Source: Prosthecobacter sp. (GTDB taxonomy: Bacteria > Verrucomicrobiota > Verrucomicrobiia > Verrucomicrobiales > Verrucomicrobiaceae). Taken from it: 62,432 bases of DNA. The first letter of the stretch is position 1, and every line of letters starts with the position of its first letter. The notes under the pieces were generated by a model. That model had not been told where the DNA came from. It ran no database searches and worked only from the letters and a program-made list of their open reading frames with translations. A program made the position numbers and the translations under genes. The stretch spans positions 1 to 62,432 of the forward strand of contig NZ_JACSRD010000191.1 of NCBI RefSeq assembly GCF_014879935.1, in the 5' to 3' direction. Positions 19,901 through 28,578 of this stretch are shown here, piece by piece.

Positions 19901-22891
19901 ACCGCCCTTCGATGGTGTGAAGGGAATCACGGCCGCAGGGGCAGACTTGGCCGTCGGAGCCTTCAGATCCAGGCTTTCCTTGAGCTCCTCACGCAGCACG
20001 ACCTGGTCCTTCGTCGTGGTGCCGCCGCCTGCGGTGGCGATCTTCAGCGTGTGGTACTCCTGGCGCTCCACTTTGACCTCGACACGCACATTGCCGCCGG
20101 CAGGAGCGCCTTTGGAGTCGATGGCGACCACTTCGAGGTTGATTGCCTTTCCTGCGGTGGCGAAATACTGCGGACCACGCAACCCGAGCAGGTAATCGGC
20201 TCCGGGGACCTCGATCTCCGTCGCGGCGCTGATGGTCTGCTCGTTGACGTCCGTCACTTCGGCATTCACGCGCACGATCTGCGGCAGCGCGGCACGATCT
20301 GCCGGTGGCCGAGGCATTTCCAGCGTGGCGCTGCCATCCTCGCCGAGGAAAAGATCGCCATTAACGAACCACTCGTCCTGATTCTCCTCCTGCTCGCCAT
20401 AAATGTAGTCGCCGTCAGCGTCACGATCCTGCGCGTAGTGTGACCACGACGGTGCCTCGCCGAAGTGATAGTCGCGGAAAGCCTCTGGCGGCAGGAAGTC
20501 ACGCCGCGAATTGGCGCTCCACTCGATGCCGGCGTTGGAGAGCGACTTTCCCATGTAGTAGTTCGCGCTGAGCGGGAGCTGGATGCGGTCCGCCTGGAAC
20601 TTGGTGCCCTTCGTGTCGAGCTTCACCTCGAAGGTGTTCGGCTTGTAGTCATCGATGCGGAAGGTCATGCCGCCGCCATCACTCGCCTGGCTGTTCGCAT
20701 TCGGTGATTTGAGGTTGATGGAGAGGTCATACCAGCCCGCAGGGCCGGTGGGCAGCACCACATCATCCGCCCAGGCACCGGAAGCGGTGAAAGTGACCGG
20801 CTTGTCGATCACGATCCGGTAACGGGGATCACGGATCACCAAACGGCCCTCGGCGGGCGCTCCATCGAGGCTCAAATCATCACCCGTGAGCAGACGTGTG
20901 TGCGCCTTGAAGTGCGCGGTGTCACCCGGCTTGTAGAGCGGACGGTCGGAGAAGACAAACGTGCGACGTTGCGGCTGCCAGACGTTCTCCCAGGCCTGAT
21001 TGATGTCGTAGGGCACTGAGATGCCGCTGTCACTGAGTTCGATCACGGCACAGTCGCCCGCTTTCTCCGCCAGCACGAACGCGGGCGTGGCTCCCGGCGC
21101 CGTGGCGATGCCGCTGGCGTCGGTGTCGCCGTAGCCGATCAGCTTCAAATCGGCATCGACGAGCGTGAGACGCACGCCGGGCACTGGCTTTCCGGTTTCG
21201 AGCGAGGTGACGAAGACCACTGACTCGCGGCCGTTGCTTTTCTGCATGAGGCCGAGGTCGGTAAACTGCACGAGCGACTGTGTCACCACGCCTTTCTCCT
21301 TCACGCCGTTCGCGGCAGTGCCTTCGATCTCGATGAACAGCGGAGCCGCCGGGTAGTCGCCCAGCACCTCGCGCCAGTTCAGTTTCACGATCTCGCTCTG
21401 ATCCAGCGGCTTGCTGATGGGGAAGCTGCGGTCAAACACCTGCGTGCCTGGATAGGCATCGATCGGCTGCGTCTTGTAGGCGGCTCTTTGCTTCTCGTTC
21501 CCATAAAAAGCACTGCGATAGGCGCGGTATTGGTCGAGCGCCTTCAGCAGTTCCGGCCCCGTGAGACGCTTCGCACGCACCCGCACCTGGCTCACGTTCG
21601 CGGCGCTGAACTCATACACGCCTTCGCCCTTCGACTGCTGCGCATTGATGAAAGCCGGCGCGGCGACATAAGGCGGGTTCGGCACAAAGGTCACCTCGCT
21701 CTTGTAAGCGGCCGCCAAAGGCAGATTGTCGCCCGAGGTGAGCGCCTGCGCCACGCTGACCTGGTATTTCTTGTTCACCTCAAAGGGACCGGTGAGACGC
21801 AGCGTCCAGCCGAGCACCTCCGCCTTCAGACCTGCGACGGGTCCTTCGTCTTTGTTCACCACGGCCGCGATCTTCTGGCCCAGCGACATGCGTTGCACCG
21901 TGATGAACGGCAGGATCTTCTGCACAAACGCCTCCTGCATCTCCTTCGTCATCTCCGTGTCCGTCGGTGGCAGCAGGCGCTTGTTGAAGTCGATGTCGAT
22001 GTAGTAGTCGCTGTCGAACGGCGTGTGGGCTTCCGCCTGCCGCACCTCGAAAGGTTTGATGTCACCCAGTTGGACGCTGTCCCCCGTCGCGAGTTGGTGA
22101 TGCCCTGAGGCATCCGTGAGAGTCTCTGCGATCTCCAGACGCCAGCCTTTCGCCACCGGGAGCGGCGATTCAGGCTCCACGATGATCGCACTGAGTCTCG
22201 CGGCCTCATCCGCGACCGCCGGTTTCGCCTTCGAGATCTGCTCCGCCCAGGTCGGTTGCGGTTCGGCGCTCATGCGGGTGAAATCCTTGCCCGTGGCATG
22301 CCGGATCTTCGCCGTCACCGGCACGGCGTCCTCGGCGCTGAAGCGGATGTGCTTCGCCGCCTCCGCAGGCGTCACGTTGTCATTGAATTCAAACAGGAAG
22401 CGGGGGCTGCGGTTCTGCCCGTCGTCATTAAACCAGCGCGGATGCTGGTCGATGATGCGGAAGCGGGCACTTTCGACCGAATCCAGCTTCTCCGTCGAAA
22501 GCGGTTTGCCGGCGAGGTCGGTCAATCCCCCGCGCAGCTTGAAATCATAGCTGCTGGCGAACTTCGGGGCCTGCGTCAGGTGAAAATGGCCGCTGCGTGT
22601 GCTCGTCCATTCAAAAGTCCCTGTCAGGTCCGGCGTGACCACGAGCGGCGAAGTCTCCGCCATCTTGCCCGTCTGCTCCTTCGGAATCATCGCAGTCGGA
22701 AACACCACCTCGATGGTCGATTCCGGCGACAGCTCGGCGGGATTGATGCTGATCTCGGCATGCAATTCGGTCTGGGGAGGCGCCTTGGCATCGGGACGGC
22801 TCTTTGCAGGAGCCGCAGGCAGTGAGGAAACAAAAGAAACAAATGCCAGTGTCATGACTGGCAACAGCGCGAGGCTGAACGTGGTTTTCAT
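16913..22891 (-). CDS. Bacterial alpha-2-macroglobulin with intact thioester
   Basis: A 1992-residue protein from ATG 22891, with a signal peptide (MKTTFSLALLPVMTLAFVSF) and no lipobox Cys, so it is soluble or periplasmic rather than a lipoprotein. Successive macroglobulin (MG) beta-domains include the MG2-type block RTFVFSDRPLYKPGDT. The thioester site PYGCVEQTTS lies near residue 1487 in a helical thioester domain, so covalent trapping of attacking proteases is expected from the family. A Lys/Ala/Pro/Thr-rich insert at about residues 1660-1690 interrupts the thioester-domain helices. No penicillin-binding protein 1C gene, the common partner in proteobacteria, is adjacent. It is probably the first gene of a leftward run with 15590, 14701 and 11556. 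Confidence 0.92.
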   Translation of the reverse strand: MKTTFSLALLPVMTLAFVSFVSSLPAAPAKSRPDAKAPPQTELHAEISINPAELSPESTIEVVFPTAMIPKEQTGKMAETSPLVVTPDLTGTFEWTSTRSGHFHLTQAPKFASSYDFKLRGGLTDLAGKPLSTEKLDSVESARFRIIDQHPRWFNDDGQNRSPRFLFEFNDNVTPAEAAKHIRFSAEDAVPVTAKIRHATGKDFTRMSAEPQPTWAEQISKAKPAVADEAARLSAIIVEPESPLPVAKGWRLEIAETLTDASGHHQLATGDSVQLGDIKPFEVRQAEAHTPFDSDYYIDIDFNKRLLPPTDTEMTKEMQEAFVQKILPFITVQRMSLGQKIAAVVNKDEGPVAGLKAEVLGWTLRLTGPFEVNKKYQVSVAQALTSGDNLPLAAAYKSEVTFVPNPPYVAAPAFINAQQSKGEGVYEFSAANVSQVRVRAKRLTGPELLKALDQYRAYRSAFYGNEKQRAAYKTQPIDAYPGTQVFDRSFPISKPLDQSEIVKLNWREVLGDYPAAPLFIEIEGTAANGVKEKGVVTQSLVQFTDLGLMQKSNGRESVVFVTSLETGKPVPGVRLTLVDADLKLIGYGDTDASGIATAPGATPAFVLAEKAGDCAVIELSDSGISVPYDINQAWENVWQPQRRTFVFSDRPLYKPGDTAHFKAHTRLLTGDDLSLDGAPAEGRLVIRDPRYRIVIDKPVTFTASGAWADDVVLPTGPAGWYDLSINLKSPNANSQASDGGGMTFRIDDYKPNTFEVKLDTKGTKFQADRIQLPLSANYYMGKSLSNAGIEWSANSRRDFLPPEAFRDYHFGEAPSWSHYAQDRDADGDYIYGEQEENQDEWFVNGDLFLGEDGSATLEMPRPPADRAALPQIVRVNAEVTDVNEQTISAATEIEVPGADYLLGLRGPQYFATAGKAINLEVVAIDSKGAPAGGNVRVEVKVERQEYHTLKIATAGGGTTTKDQVVLREELKESLDLKAPTAKSAPAAVIPFTPSKGGVYFLTAESIDAKGTKVLSRMPFYAVGGGEFPWAMEDGNRMNLQPEKTKLKPGEDAVIVVKTPIAGTAFVTVERNKIHRQFVTEITLDNPIIRVPLGEDEFPNAYVSAIVIRGSVGSPKQHKMPEYRVGYCALTVESDAKELKLAVKPERDEVRPAEALSISTTITDAKGAPVPGADVTLYAVDEGVLSLMKHETPDPSAFFHAEFPLAIDNFTSYHQLLSEELAARDRGNKGFVVGGGDGEGHPGNITIRKNFIATPLWLASGMTDAQGRLTASVTAPDNLTRYRIMAVAAHGVDRFGSGESAFKINKPLMIEPAVPRFARLDDEFLVKAVVHNTTPHSGSVEVTLDLDSTATFIAEKRDFIPASLNAADRGTAKQQKVVLQIKAGETAATAFPVKFVQLGSAKWKWTARAVNWPVQASDGTESAFEVNHPVPELRHVAYTRLKAEEPVENLIKDVNPALLEGEGELSVGISNSRLYEARDALDYVLHYPYGCVEQTTSATMPWLALGKYETLFPDQLGGGKAKQVIQAGVNKLLQMTTDEGGLAYWPGGQESSLWGSAYGGLLLLRARDQGADVPADAINKLIEFLSKKLRGLDDEKDFYIVTDSALALYTLAKAGKPEPAYQNLLFGRRDKLPETARLYLALSMCLSNTPDQQIKDTLGWKPPAPPAPPKTEKKGKVAKSKAKTETKAKTTTPAPAPVVWSHWAGNGANKALRLICYTHLGLTEDAEKLAVSILQTRNGRGEWGNTFTNAWTLTALAAYERSLKKTGEPLTATAQWDAQNQPLNLAAGFSSAKVSFALNQTLSAAPLSIALPAGREAFGRIEARSFPPRRDFAGENKGYAIERTYEELNMDGSTTGTDDLRVGDMVVVTLKIEIGGGDRYLAIDDALPAVFEAINPEFGTQNERDSDQLPDGTQPWFCDHREIRTDRALFFTDYAPAKGKFTLQYLARVIAEGDTTAPPARIEAMYQPDKYGLSPTQRIRTLPSGNTKVAEVK

Positions 22892-23025
22892 GGCGAACAA
22901 GGGTTCGCCGCGAGAGTAGCACGCGGCCGCAGGGAGCGAGGGGATTTTTGGCGATAATTTGGACGCCAAGGCGAGGCCCGAAGAAGGCTCGACACGTCAT
23001 CGCCCGCTCTCGTAAACTCCCGGGC

Positions 23026-25707
23026 ATGTCGTTTCGCAGCCTCCTTCTGCTTCTCACGTTCGCTTTCTCCTGGCACGCGTTTGCCGCGCCAGAGATGCAT
23101 ACCCGAACTTTCAAGGTGCCTCTGGATTTCCCCTATTCCGAAGCATTTGGCTCACATGCGCCTCCTGTGCCTGTGGGTTTCCCATCTTCGAAGCCTTCCA
23201 GGCCGGCATCCTCCAGACTCATTCTTGAAGCCCAGGGGGTCACGTTCCCCAGGGGAGCCAGCGCTGCTTTCAACCCACTGCCAAGCGTGCTAACAGTGAC
23301 CAACACACAGGCTAACCTCGAGCTGGTCGCGGCTTTTGCCGAATCACTGCGCAAGAATGCGCCTGCCAACGTTGCGCACCAGCTCATGATTGTGGAGGGT
23401 CCCGGAGAACTCATCCGCACGATCAACGCGGCAGCCTCCCGCACTGCCGATGCAGGCAAGGAGCTCGAAATGCTGCTGGATTACGCCAGCAAGCCCGGCT
23501 CAAACATTCGAGTCGTCGCGGACGCTTTCATGGAAGGGAGACACGGCGTTCATAGTTCCACTGCGGCCGTGCGCGAACATTTCCATGCCACAGGCCTCGA
23601 TCTCGACGCCCAAAGCCGACCAACAACCACGTGGGAGATGCGACCACTCGGCCTTTCTCTTGCCATCTCCTCAGCCCTAGGAACCGATCCTGACACCCTG
23701 GACGAAAGCTTGAAGGTCGAGTTCCATCCGGCAGCTCCCGATCTCCATCAGATCTCCGTCAGCGAACCGCTGACCGGTCAACTCGCCGGAATCTCAACCT
23801 CCGACACGTCTGGAGTTGAATTTACTACTGCCATTACCAGCTCCGCAGGCACCACGAAACTGGTTGGCGTCACCGAACCAGTCGGCCCTCAGGCTCAAAA
23901 GGCGGATGTCTTGTGGGCTGTCTTCATAACCAACAGCGTGCGGCACGTCGAGATGCTGCCATCTCCGCCACGCAGTGAAAACACCACCCCATTACCCGCA
24001 GGGATGGAAGCCGCGACGTTTCTCGCGGATGAAGCTCTTTTTGCCACGCTCATGGAGCAAGATCAACAGTCCCTCCGTCATTGGATGGAGACAGCACAGG
24101 GGATCAGCTTCCCAACCGGATCTGTGCTGGAGAGGAGGGGGCAGCACCTCCATGTTATCAACACACCCGCCATGATCGAGTCCATCGGGGCATTGGTCAC
24201 CCACGCACGAAATACCGCTCCCCATACGCTGTCCTTCACCTTGCTCACCTTGCAGGCCCCGGCCTCCCTTCTGCGAGACCTGACACGGAAGTCCATGACG
24301 GCCTCCGGTGATGACACCTCGATGCTGGCGCATCTCGAGGCTGCGGTGCAGCGTGGTGATGCCATGTGGATCGACACTCTTCATATCGACAGTCAGTCCG
24401 GCGGGCGGTCCATCTGCGAGTCAGTCAGGGAGCACACGCATGTCTCTGGCTTCTTGATCAACGACAAGAACGTCCCCGAAATCGAATTCGACATGCGCAC
24501 GACTGGCTCCAGCCTCGAAGTTGAAGCCGCCCTGCTGGGAGACGGGCACACCGTAGGCCTCAATGTCAGCCACGAAATCCATTCCTCGGGCCCCGAAGCT
24601 CGCAGCGCCGATTTTCGTGATCCCGTCACGGGCAGGCCCTTTGCCATGCCAGCCACTGATTTTCATGTCCTCAAGGCCAACACCAGCCTGCAGATGATTC
24701 GCGGCGGCATCAAACTCATCAGCCTCCATAAGCCCACCGGTCGTGACACTGGTGGACAGCTTTGGGCCACGTTCCTGAGATCTGATGTCGTGCCACGCTC
24801 AGCGAAACAGCTCGCAATCGAACTCACCCAAAAACGTCAGGCACCAGACGCGGAAGGACTCGAAACCCGGACCTTCAAGGTGCCTGCCGACTTCATGGGT
24901 GATGCCGGAGCGGCATTCAGGGAATCCGATCCGTTTGATGTCACTGCCCCCGATCCCGGCCACGCCCGTAAAGGCATTCTCGCACACCCGGGTATTTCTT
25001 TTCCGAAGGGGGCCAGCGCAAACTTCAATCCAGGCGAATCGACGCTTACCATCCGCAATTCTCCAGAGAATCTCCTCCGGATAAAGCGATTGTTGGAGGA
25101 GATCTACAACAAGGGTCCCAAGTCCATCGCTGTCACCATGCATGTCCTCCAGGCACCCGGGCCGCTCCTGCGCCGTCTGGCTGCTCTGGCAGCTCAAAAG
25201 AGCGATCACCGTGGCGAACTTGATGAACTGCTCGCTGCGGTGAGAATAGGAGAAGCACAAGCTCTTGGAACACATCGCATCGAGACCAAGGCCGCCGTCC
25301 GGGCCACGACTCAGCAAGGCACAGAGAGCGCTGGCCTCTCCGATCTGCGCATCGCCAAAGACGGCAAAACCGAGATTCTCACTGAAAGCCGTAATGTCGG
25401 CTTCAAGGTCGAAGTGGAACCCTCCGTGGAAGCCGACGGCACCACGGTTGAGATGAACATTGCCTGCGAATTCCACACCGCACCGCCCCTTGAACATCGC
25501 GAGCATGTCATCGACACGCAGGGCCGCCGCCTTGAGTTCCCTCTCACCGATTACCACGTCTCCAAAGTCAGCACCTGCATCACCATTCCTGATGGCACTG
25601 CACGGCTGCTTTCACTCTACAAACCCACCGGCAAACCCGAGTTCGAGAAGGAAGACATCCTGCAGGCCATCTTCATCACCTGCGACATCCTGCGCACGGG
25701 CGAGTGA
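23026..25707 (+). CDS. Secreted triple-repeat protein related to Verrucomicrobia secretin-like proteins
   Basis: An 893-residue protein from ATG 23026 (MSFRSLLLLLTFAFSWHAFA signal peptide); the in-frame TTG at 22948 is rejected. It holds three copies of a module of about 270-290 residues, roughly 27-320, 335-595 and 615-893. Copies 1 and 3 start with TRTFKVPxDF and contain a GxxFPxGASAxFNP block then TVTNTQANLELV or TIRNSPENLLRI. Every copy ends with a SLYKPTG-like strand and an LWAxFIT-like strand. These resemble the N-domain and beta segments of type II/III secretin-like proteins of this phylum. Copy 2 has lost the KVPxDF entry. The role is unknown. It diverges from the A2M gene (134-base spacer). 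Confidence 0.75.
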   Translation: MSFRSLLLLLTFAFSWHAFAAPEMHTRTFKVPLDFPYSEAFGSHAPPVPVGFPSSKPSRPASSRLILEAQGVTFPRGASAAFNPLPSVLTVTNTQANLELVAAFAESLRKNAPANVAHQLMIVEGPGELIRTINAAASRTADAGKELEMLLDYASKPGSNIRVVADAFMEGRHGVHSSTAAVREHFHATGLDLDAQSRPTTTWEMRPLGLSLAISSALGTDPDTLDESLKVEFHPAAPDLHQISVSEPLTGQLAGISTSDTSGVEFTTAITSSAGTTKLVGVTEPVGPQAQKADVLWAVFITNSVRHVEMLPSPPRSENTTPLPAGMEAATFLADEALFATLMEQDQQSLRHWMETAQGISFPTGSVLERRGQHLHVINTPAMIESIGALVTHARNTAPHTLSFTLLTLQAPASLLRDLTRKSMTASGDDTSMLAHLEAAVQRGDAMWIDTLHIDSQSGGRSICESVREHTHVSGFLINDKNVPEIEFDMRTTGSSLEVEAALLGDGHTVGLNVSHEIHSSGPEARSADFRDPVTGRPFAMPATDFHVLKANTSLQMIRGGIKLISLHKPTGRDTGGQLWATFLRSDVVPRSAKQLAIELTQKRQAPDAEGLETRTFKVPADFMGDAGAAFRESDPFDVTAPDPGHARKGILAHPGISFPKGASANFNPGESTLTIRNSPENLLRIKRLLEEIYNKGPKSIAVTMHVLQAPGPLLRRLAALAAQKSDHRGELDELLAAVRIGEAQALGTHRIETKAAVRATTQQGTESAGLSDLRIAKDGKTEILTESRNVGFKVEVEPSVEADGTTVEMNIACEFHTAPPLEHREHVIDTQGRRLEFPLTDYHVSKVSTCITIPDGTARLLSLYKPTGKPEFEKEDILQAIFITCDILRTGE

Positions 25708-25746
25708 TAACAGGATGATGTCGTTGATAACACGGGAATGAACGGA

Positions 25747-25849
25747 GCGCGGCAGCGTCCTGGAGTGCGCCGGCCCTCCGGCGCTTTCGAGCGTCCTCGG
25801 GCCTGCGGAAAGCTCCAGAGGGCTGGAGCACTCCAAGACGCTTCCGCGC
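25747..25849. repeat. REPIN-like paired palindromes (family B) in a 312-base intergenic region
   Basis: The left arm begins GCGCGGCAGCGTCCTGGAG and contains a hairpin GCGCCGGCCCTCCGGCGC. The right arm is its inverse, beginning on the minus strand GCGCGGAAGCGTCTTGGAG with hairpin GCTCCAGCCCTCTGGAGC. Differences inside each hairpin are compensatory, the mark of a maintained REP pair. The rest of the gap 25708-26019 holds a small ACGACaaaaGTCGT hairpin at about 25907-25920 and no gene that can be supported. Confidence 0.75.
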
Positions 25850-26019
25850 CTGCGTGAGCTCAATGGCATCGTAACGGCTGAGGCCAAATCATCCCTTCCT
25901 GCCCACGACAAAAGTCGTCATGCTGACGCTCGCCACCAACTCCACGATGCTGCCGCGTTAGAACGCACCCGACTTATGGGTAAAGGTCAGCTCGGAGGTC
26001 CGCGCTCCACAGCAAAAGT

Positions 26020-28458
26020 TCACTCCTCAAACTCCGTGTAGTGCCTGCGCTTCAGCGGTTCGGTGACGAGCGCCTTTTGTTTCCACAGCGTCGCGGCCTG
26101 GAAATCCTTTTCGCAGCCGACGCCGTCCTGGTAGCACTTCGACAGATTCTTCATCGCCTCCGGCACTCCGGCCTCGGCGGCGGCTTTGAGCGCGGCGAAG
26201 CCGGTTTTGCGCTCGCGCGTGGTGTTGCCGTGGTTGAGCAGCACCATGGCGGCCAGATGCTGCGCGGGCGGGTGTTTCTCCGCCACGCGGGACAGCGTGT
26301 CATACACCGGCTGCCAGAGCGACGGGTCAATCTCCGCCTTCCGCCACAGCAGATGGGCCGCCAGATAGGCTTCCAGCGGATGTTTGGACCGCGCCATGAA
26401 GGAAAGGGCCAGCGCGCCTGCCTTTTCGAAATCCTGCGGCACGCCACGGCCCTGAAACAGCGATTCAGCCAGATAGAATCGCGCATCACGCCGCTTTCCG
26501 GCCTCAAACGCTTTCTCATACATCGCCACGCCGCGTTTCTCATCCCGCGTGAAGCCATATCCGGCCATGAGCAGATGCCCCTCCAGCAACATTGCCGACA
26601 CCGAGCCCAGTTCAGCGAGCTGATGCACCTGCGCGGACCACGCGGCATTCAGCCAGCGGCCCTGGGCGAAAAATTCGCGCGCCATGCGGTCGCACAGCTT
26701 GTCGGCGAAGGGCCGCCAGAAATCGTCGGCAGCAAAGGTGGTCGCTGTGTTCAGGATCAGCGTGAGCGCCGGTTTGAAATCCTGCGTCTGGTCGATGCCG
26801 CGGATCTTCTCCAGGATCTCGAGCCGCGTTTCCTCCACTTGTTCCTCACGGCTGAAAGCGGGCTTCAACTGCCTCAGGGACCCGGTGCCAACGATCTGGT
26901 CAGGCGCAGGCAGCAGTTCCTTCAATTCGATCTCATCGCCCGCGCTCACCACGCGCCAGCCGGCCTCCTCACGCTCGACTTCGCAGGTCAAAACGCCCGT
27001 GCCACGCACAATGCGTGCGCCTCGTTGCAGCTCGAACTGAAACGGCTGCGTGACCTCCACACGGTCAAAACTGCGCAGCACCGCCTTCGCCCCCTCGCTC
27101 ACGCTGATGCGCCGCAGCGGCCAGAGCAGACGCAGTTGCTCCTCAGCGCGCAAGACCGATTCCATCGTCGGCTTTTCCGCCGCAAAGTAGCGCTGCGGAC
27201 TCACCGACACGTGATCCAGCAACGTCGCCACCGAAACATCATTCCAGGAACGCACAAACGCGGCCACACACTCCCGGGCATCCTCCTTCGCGGCCAGTTT
27301 CAGCGAGGCACGGCGTTCACCCGCCGCCTTGGCCTTCTCATACGCCTCAACCGCCAGCGCCATGTCCTTCGCGACGCCATGTCCCTGCTCGCAGCGCTCC
27401 CCCAGCGGCATCCACGCGGCCGGCTCGCCGAGACGGGCGGCGAAGGCGAGGTGCTCGAACGACGCCTCGTCGTAGCGCGTCATGTTCATGGGGTTCTCCA
27501 CCACATCGACAAGATCACGCAGCGCCTCTCGCGAGCCCGCTTCCGCCGCCTTCCGCAGCAGATGCAGCGCCTCGTCGTTGAAAGGCCCGGATTCGAGCAA
27601 CGCGAGCGCCAGCTCACGCATCGCCGCCGCGTCGCCCGCCTCCGCATGCGGCATCACCAGGGTTGCCGCCAGCACCGGCATCTGCGCCAGCCGCAGATCC
27701 GCCGCCACCTGGATCTCCTCAGCCGCCGTCCACTCACGCATCACGATCTGCGGCATCCTTTCCTCCGCCGGACCGGATGATGCCGGAACCGTGTCCAGAT
27801 GACGCTGCCAGAAAAAGATGGCGCCGATCATGAGCCCGCAGACCAGCAACCCGGTGAGCACGACCTGTGACGACTCCTCCGTCACAGCCTCTGCCTTCAC
27901 CACCTCCTCTTGCGGCTTCGGCGGGACGGCGGCCGGAGATGGCGAAACGGGTTCGCTGGCTGGTGCGGCGGCCGCTGGCGGGTCGATCACCACTTCACCG
28001 ATGCGTTCCGCCGCACGTGGGCGAAGGGCCGTGGGCTGCAGGAGGTAATCACGCCGGTTCGCCCGGGCCGCGGCTGGCGTCTCCGACGTGGAAACGGGTG
28101 CCTGGGGCGTTTCCCCGGCCTCAGTTTGAGGTTTCTCCGCCTCGGCGGGTTCGGCGCCTGGAACGACGAGGTCGAAGGTGATTTCCTCCGTGCCCGTGTC
28201 GAACCGGAACGGCGTCTCAGCCTCCAGGTCGGCTCCGCTCACGCCATTGATCGCGAACCACGCTTCCGGCACCGCACGGCGGATGCGCAGCCGCTTTTCG
28301 CCGGTGCGCTGCACCACGCAGTGCCAGGGCAGCACCGTGCCGCCGTCCAGCACGATCTCGCAATCTGACGCGCTGCCGAGGTCGATGAACGCGTTCATCG
28401 GGCAGGACAGCCGGTGCAGGCCTTCGTCGGTGCGCAATGTCAGGACCGTGGGAAGCAT
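26020..28458 (-). CDS. FHA-like / Sel1-repeat membrane protein
   Basis: An 812-residue protein. Residues 1-100 resemble a forkhead-associated domain (DLGSASDCEIVLDGGTVLPWHCVVQ), which in the family binds phosphothreonine. A Pro/Ala/Glu-rich linker, one membrane segment (about 196-218) and then Sel1-type helical repeats follow, for example GEPAAWMPLGERCEQGHGVA and AMKNLSKCYQDGVGCEKDF. The cytoplasmic FHA and external Sel1 halves suggest coupling of Ser/Thr-kinase signals to envelope complexes (inference). It is last in the run moxR to DUF4175, 120 bases after the DUF4175 stop, so co-transcription is likely but not certain. Confidence 0.75.
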   Translation of the reverse strand: MLPTVLTLRTDEGLHRLSCPMNAFIDLGSASDCEIVLDGGTVLPWHCVVQRTGEKRLRIRRAVPEAWFAINGVSGADLEAETPFRFDTGTEEITFDLVVPGAEPAEAEKPQTEAGETPQAPVSTSETPAAARANRRDYLLQPTALRPRAAERIGEVVIDPPAAAAPASEPVSPSPAAVPPKPQEEVVKAEAVTEESSQVVLTGLLVCGLMIGAIFFWQRHLDTVPASSGPAEERMPQIVMREWTAAEEIQVAADLRLAQMPVLAATLVMPHAEAGDAAAMRELALALLESGPFNDEALHLLRKAAEAGSREALRDLVDVVENPMNMTRYDEASFEHLAFAARLGEPAAWMPLGERCEQGHGVAKDMALAVEAYEKAKAAGERRASLKLAAKEDARECVAAFVRSWNDVSVATLLDHVSVSPQRYFAAEKPTMESVLRAEEQLRLLWPLRRISVSEGAKAVLRSFDRVEVTQPFQFELQRGARIVRGTGVLTCEVEREEAGWRVVSAGDEIELKELLPAPDQIVGTGSLRQLKPAFSREEQVEETRLEILEKIRGIDQTQDFKPALTLILNTATTFAADDFWRPFADKLCDRMAREFFAQGRWLNAAWSAQVHQLAELGSVSAMLLEGHLLMAGYGFTRDEKRGVAMYEKAFEAGKRRDARFYLAESLFQGRGVPQDFEKAGALALSFMARSKHPLEAYLAAHLLWRKAEIDPSLWQPVYDTLSRVAEKHPPAQHLAAMVLLNHGNTTRERKTGFAALKAAAEAGVPEAMKNLSKCYQDGVGCEKDFQAATLWKQKALVTEPLKRRHYTEFEE

Positions 28459-28578
28459 GGCCGCCGATTATGATGACTCACCGTTTGCCGTCGAGACATC
28501 ATTCGGACAAAGAATCTCGGACTTCTTTAATTTCCGAGCTTCGAGACGGGCGGAATTCCACTCGTTATCCGACCGCGA

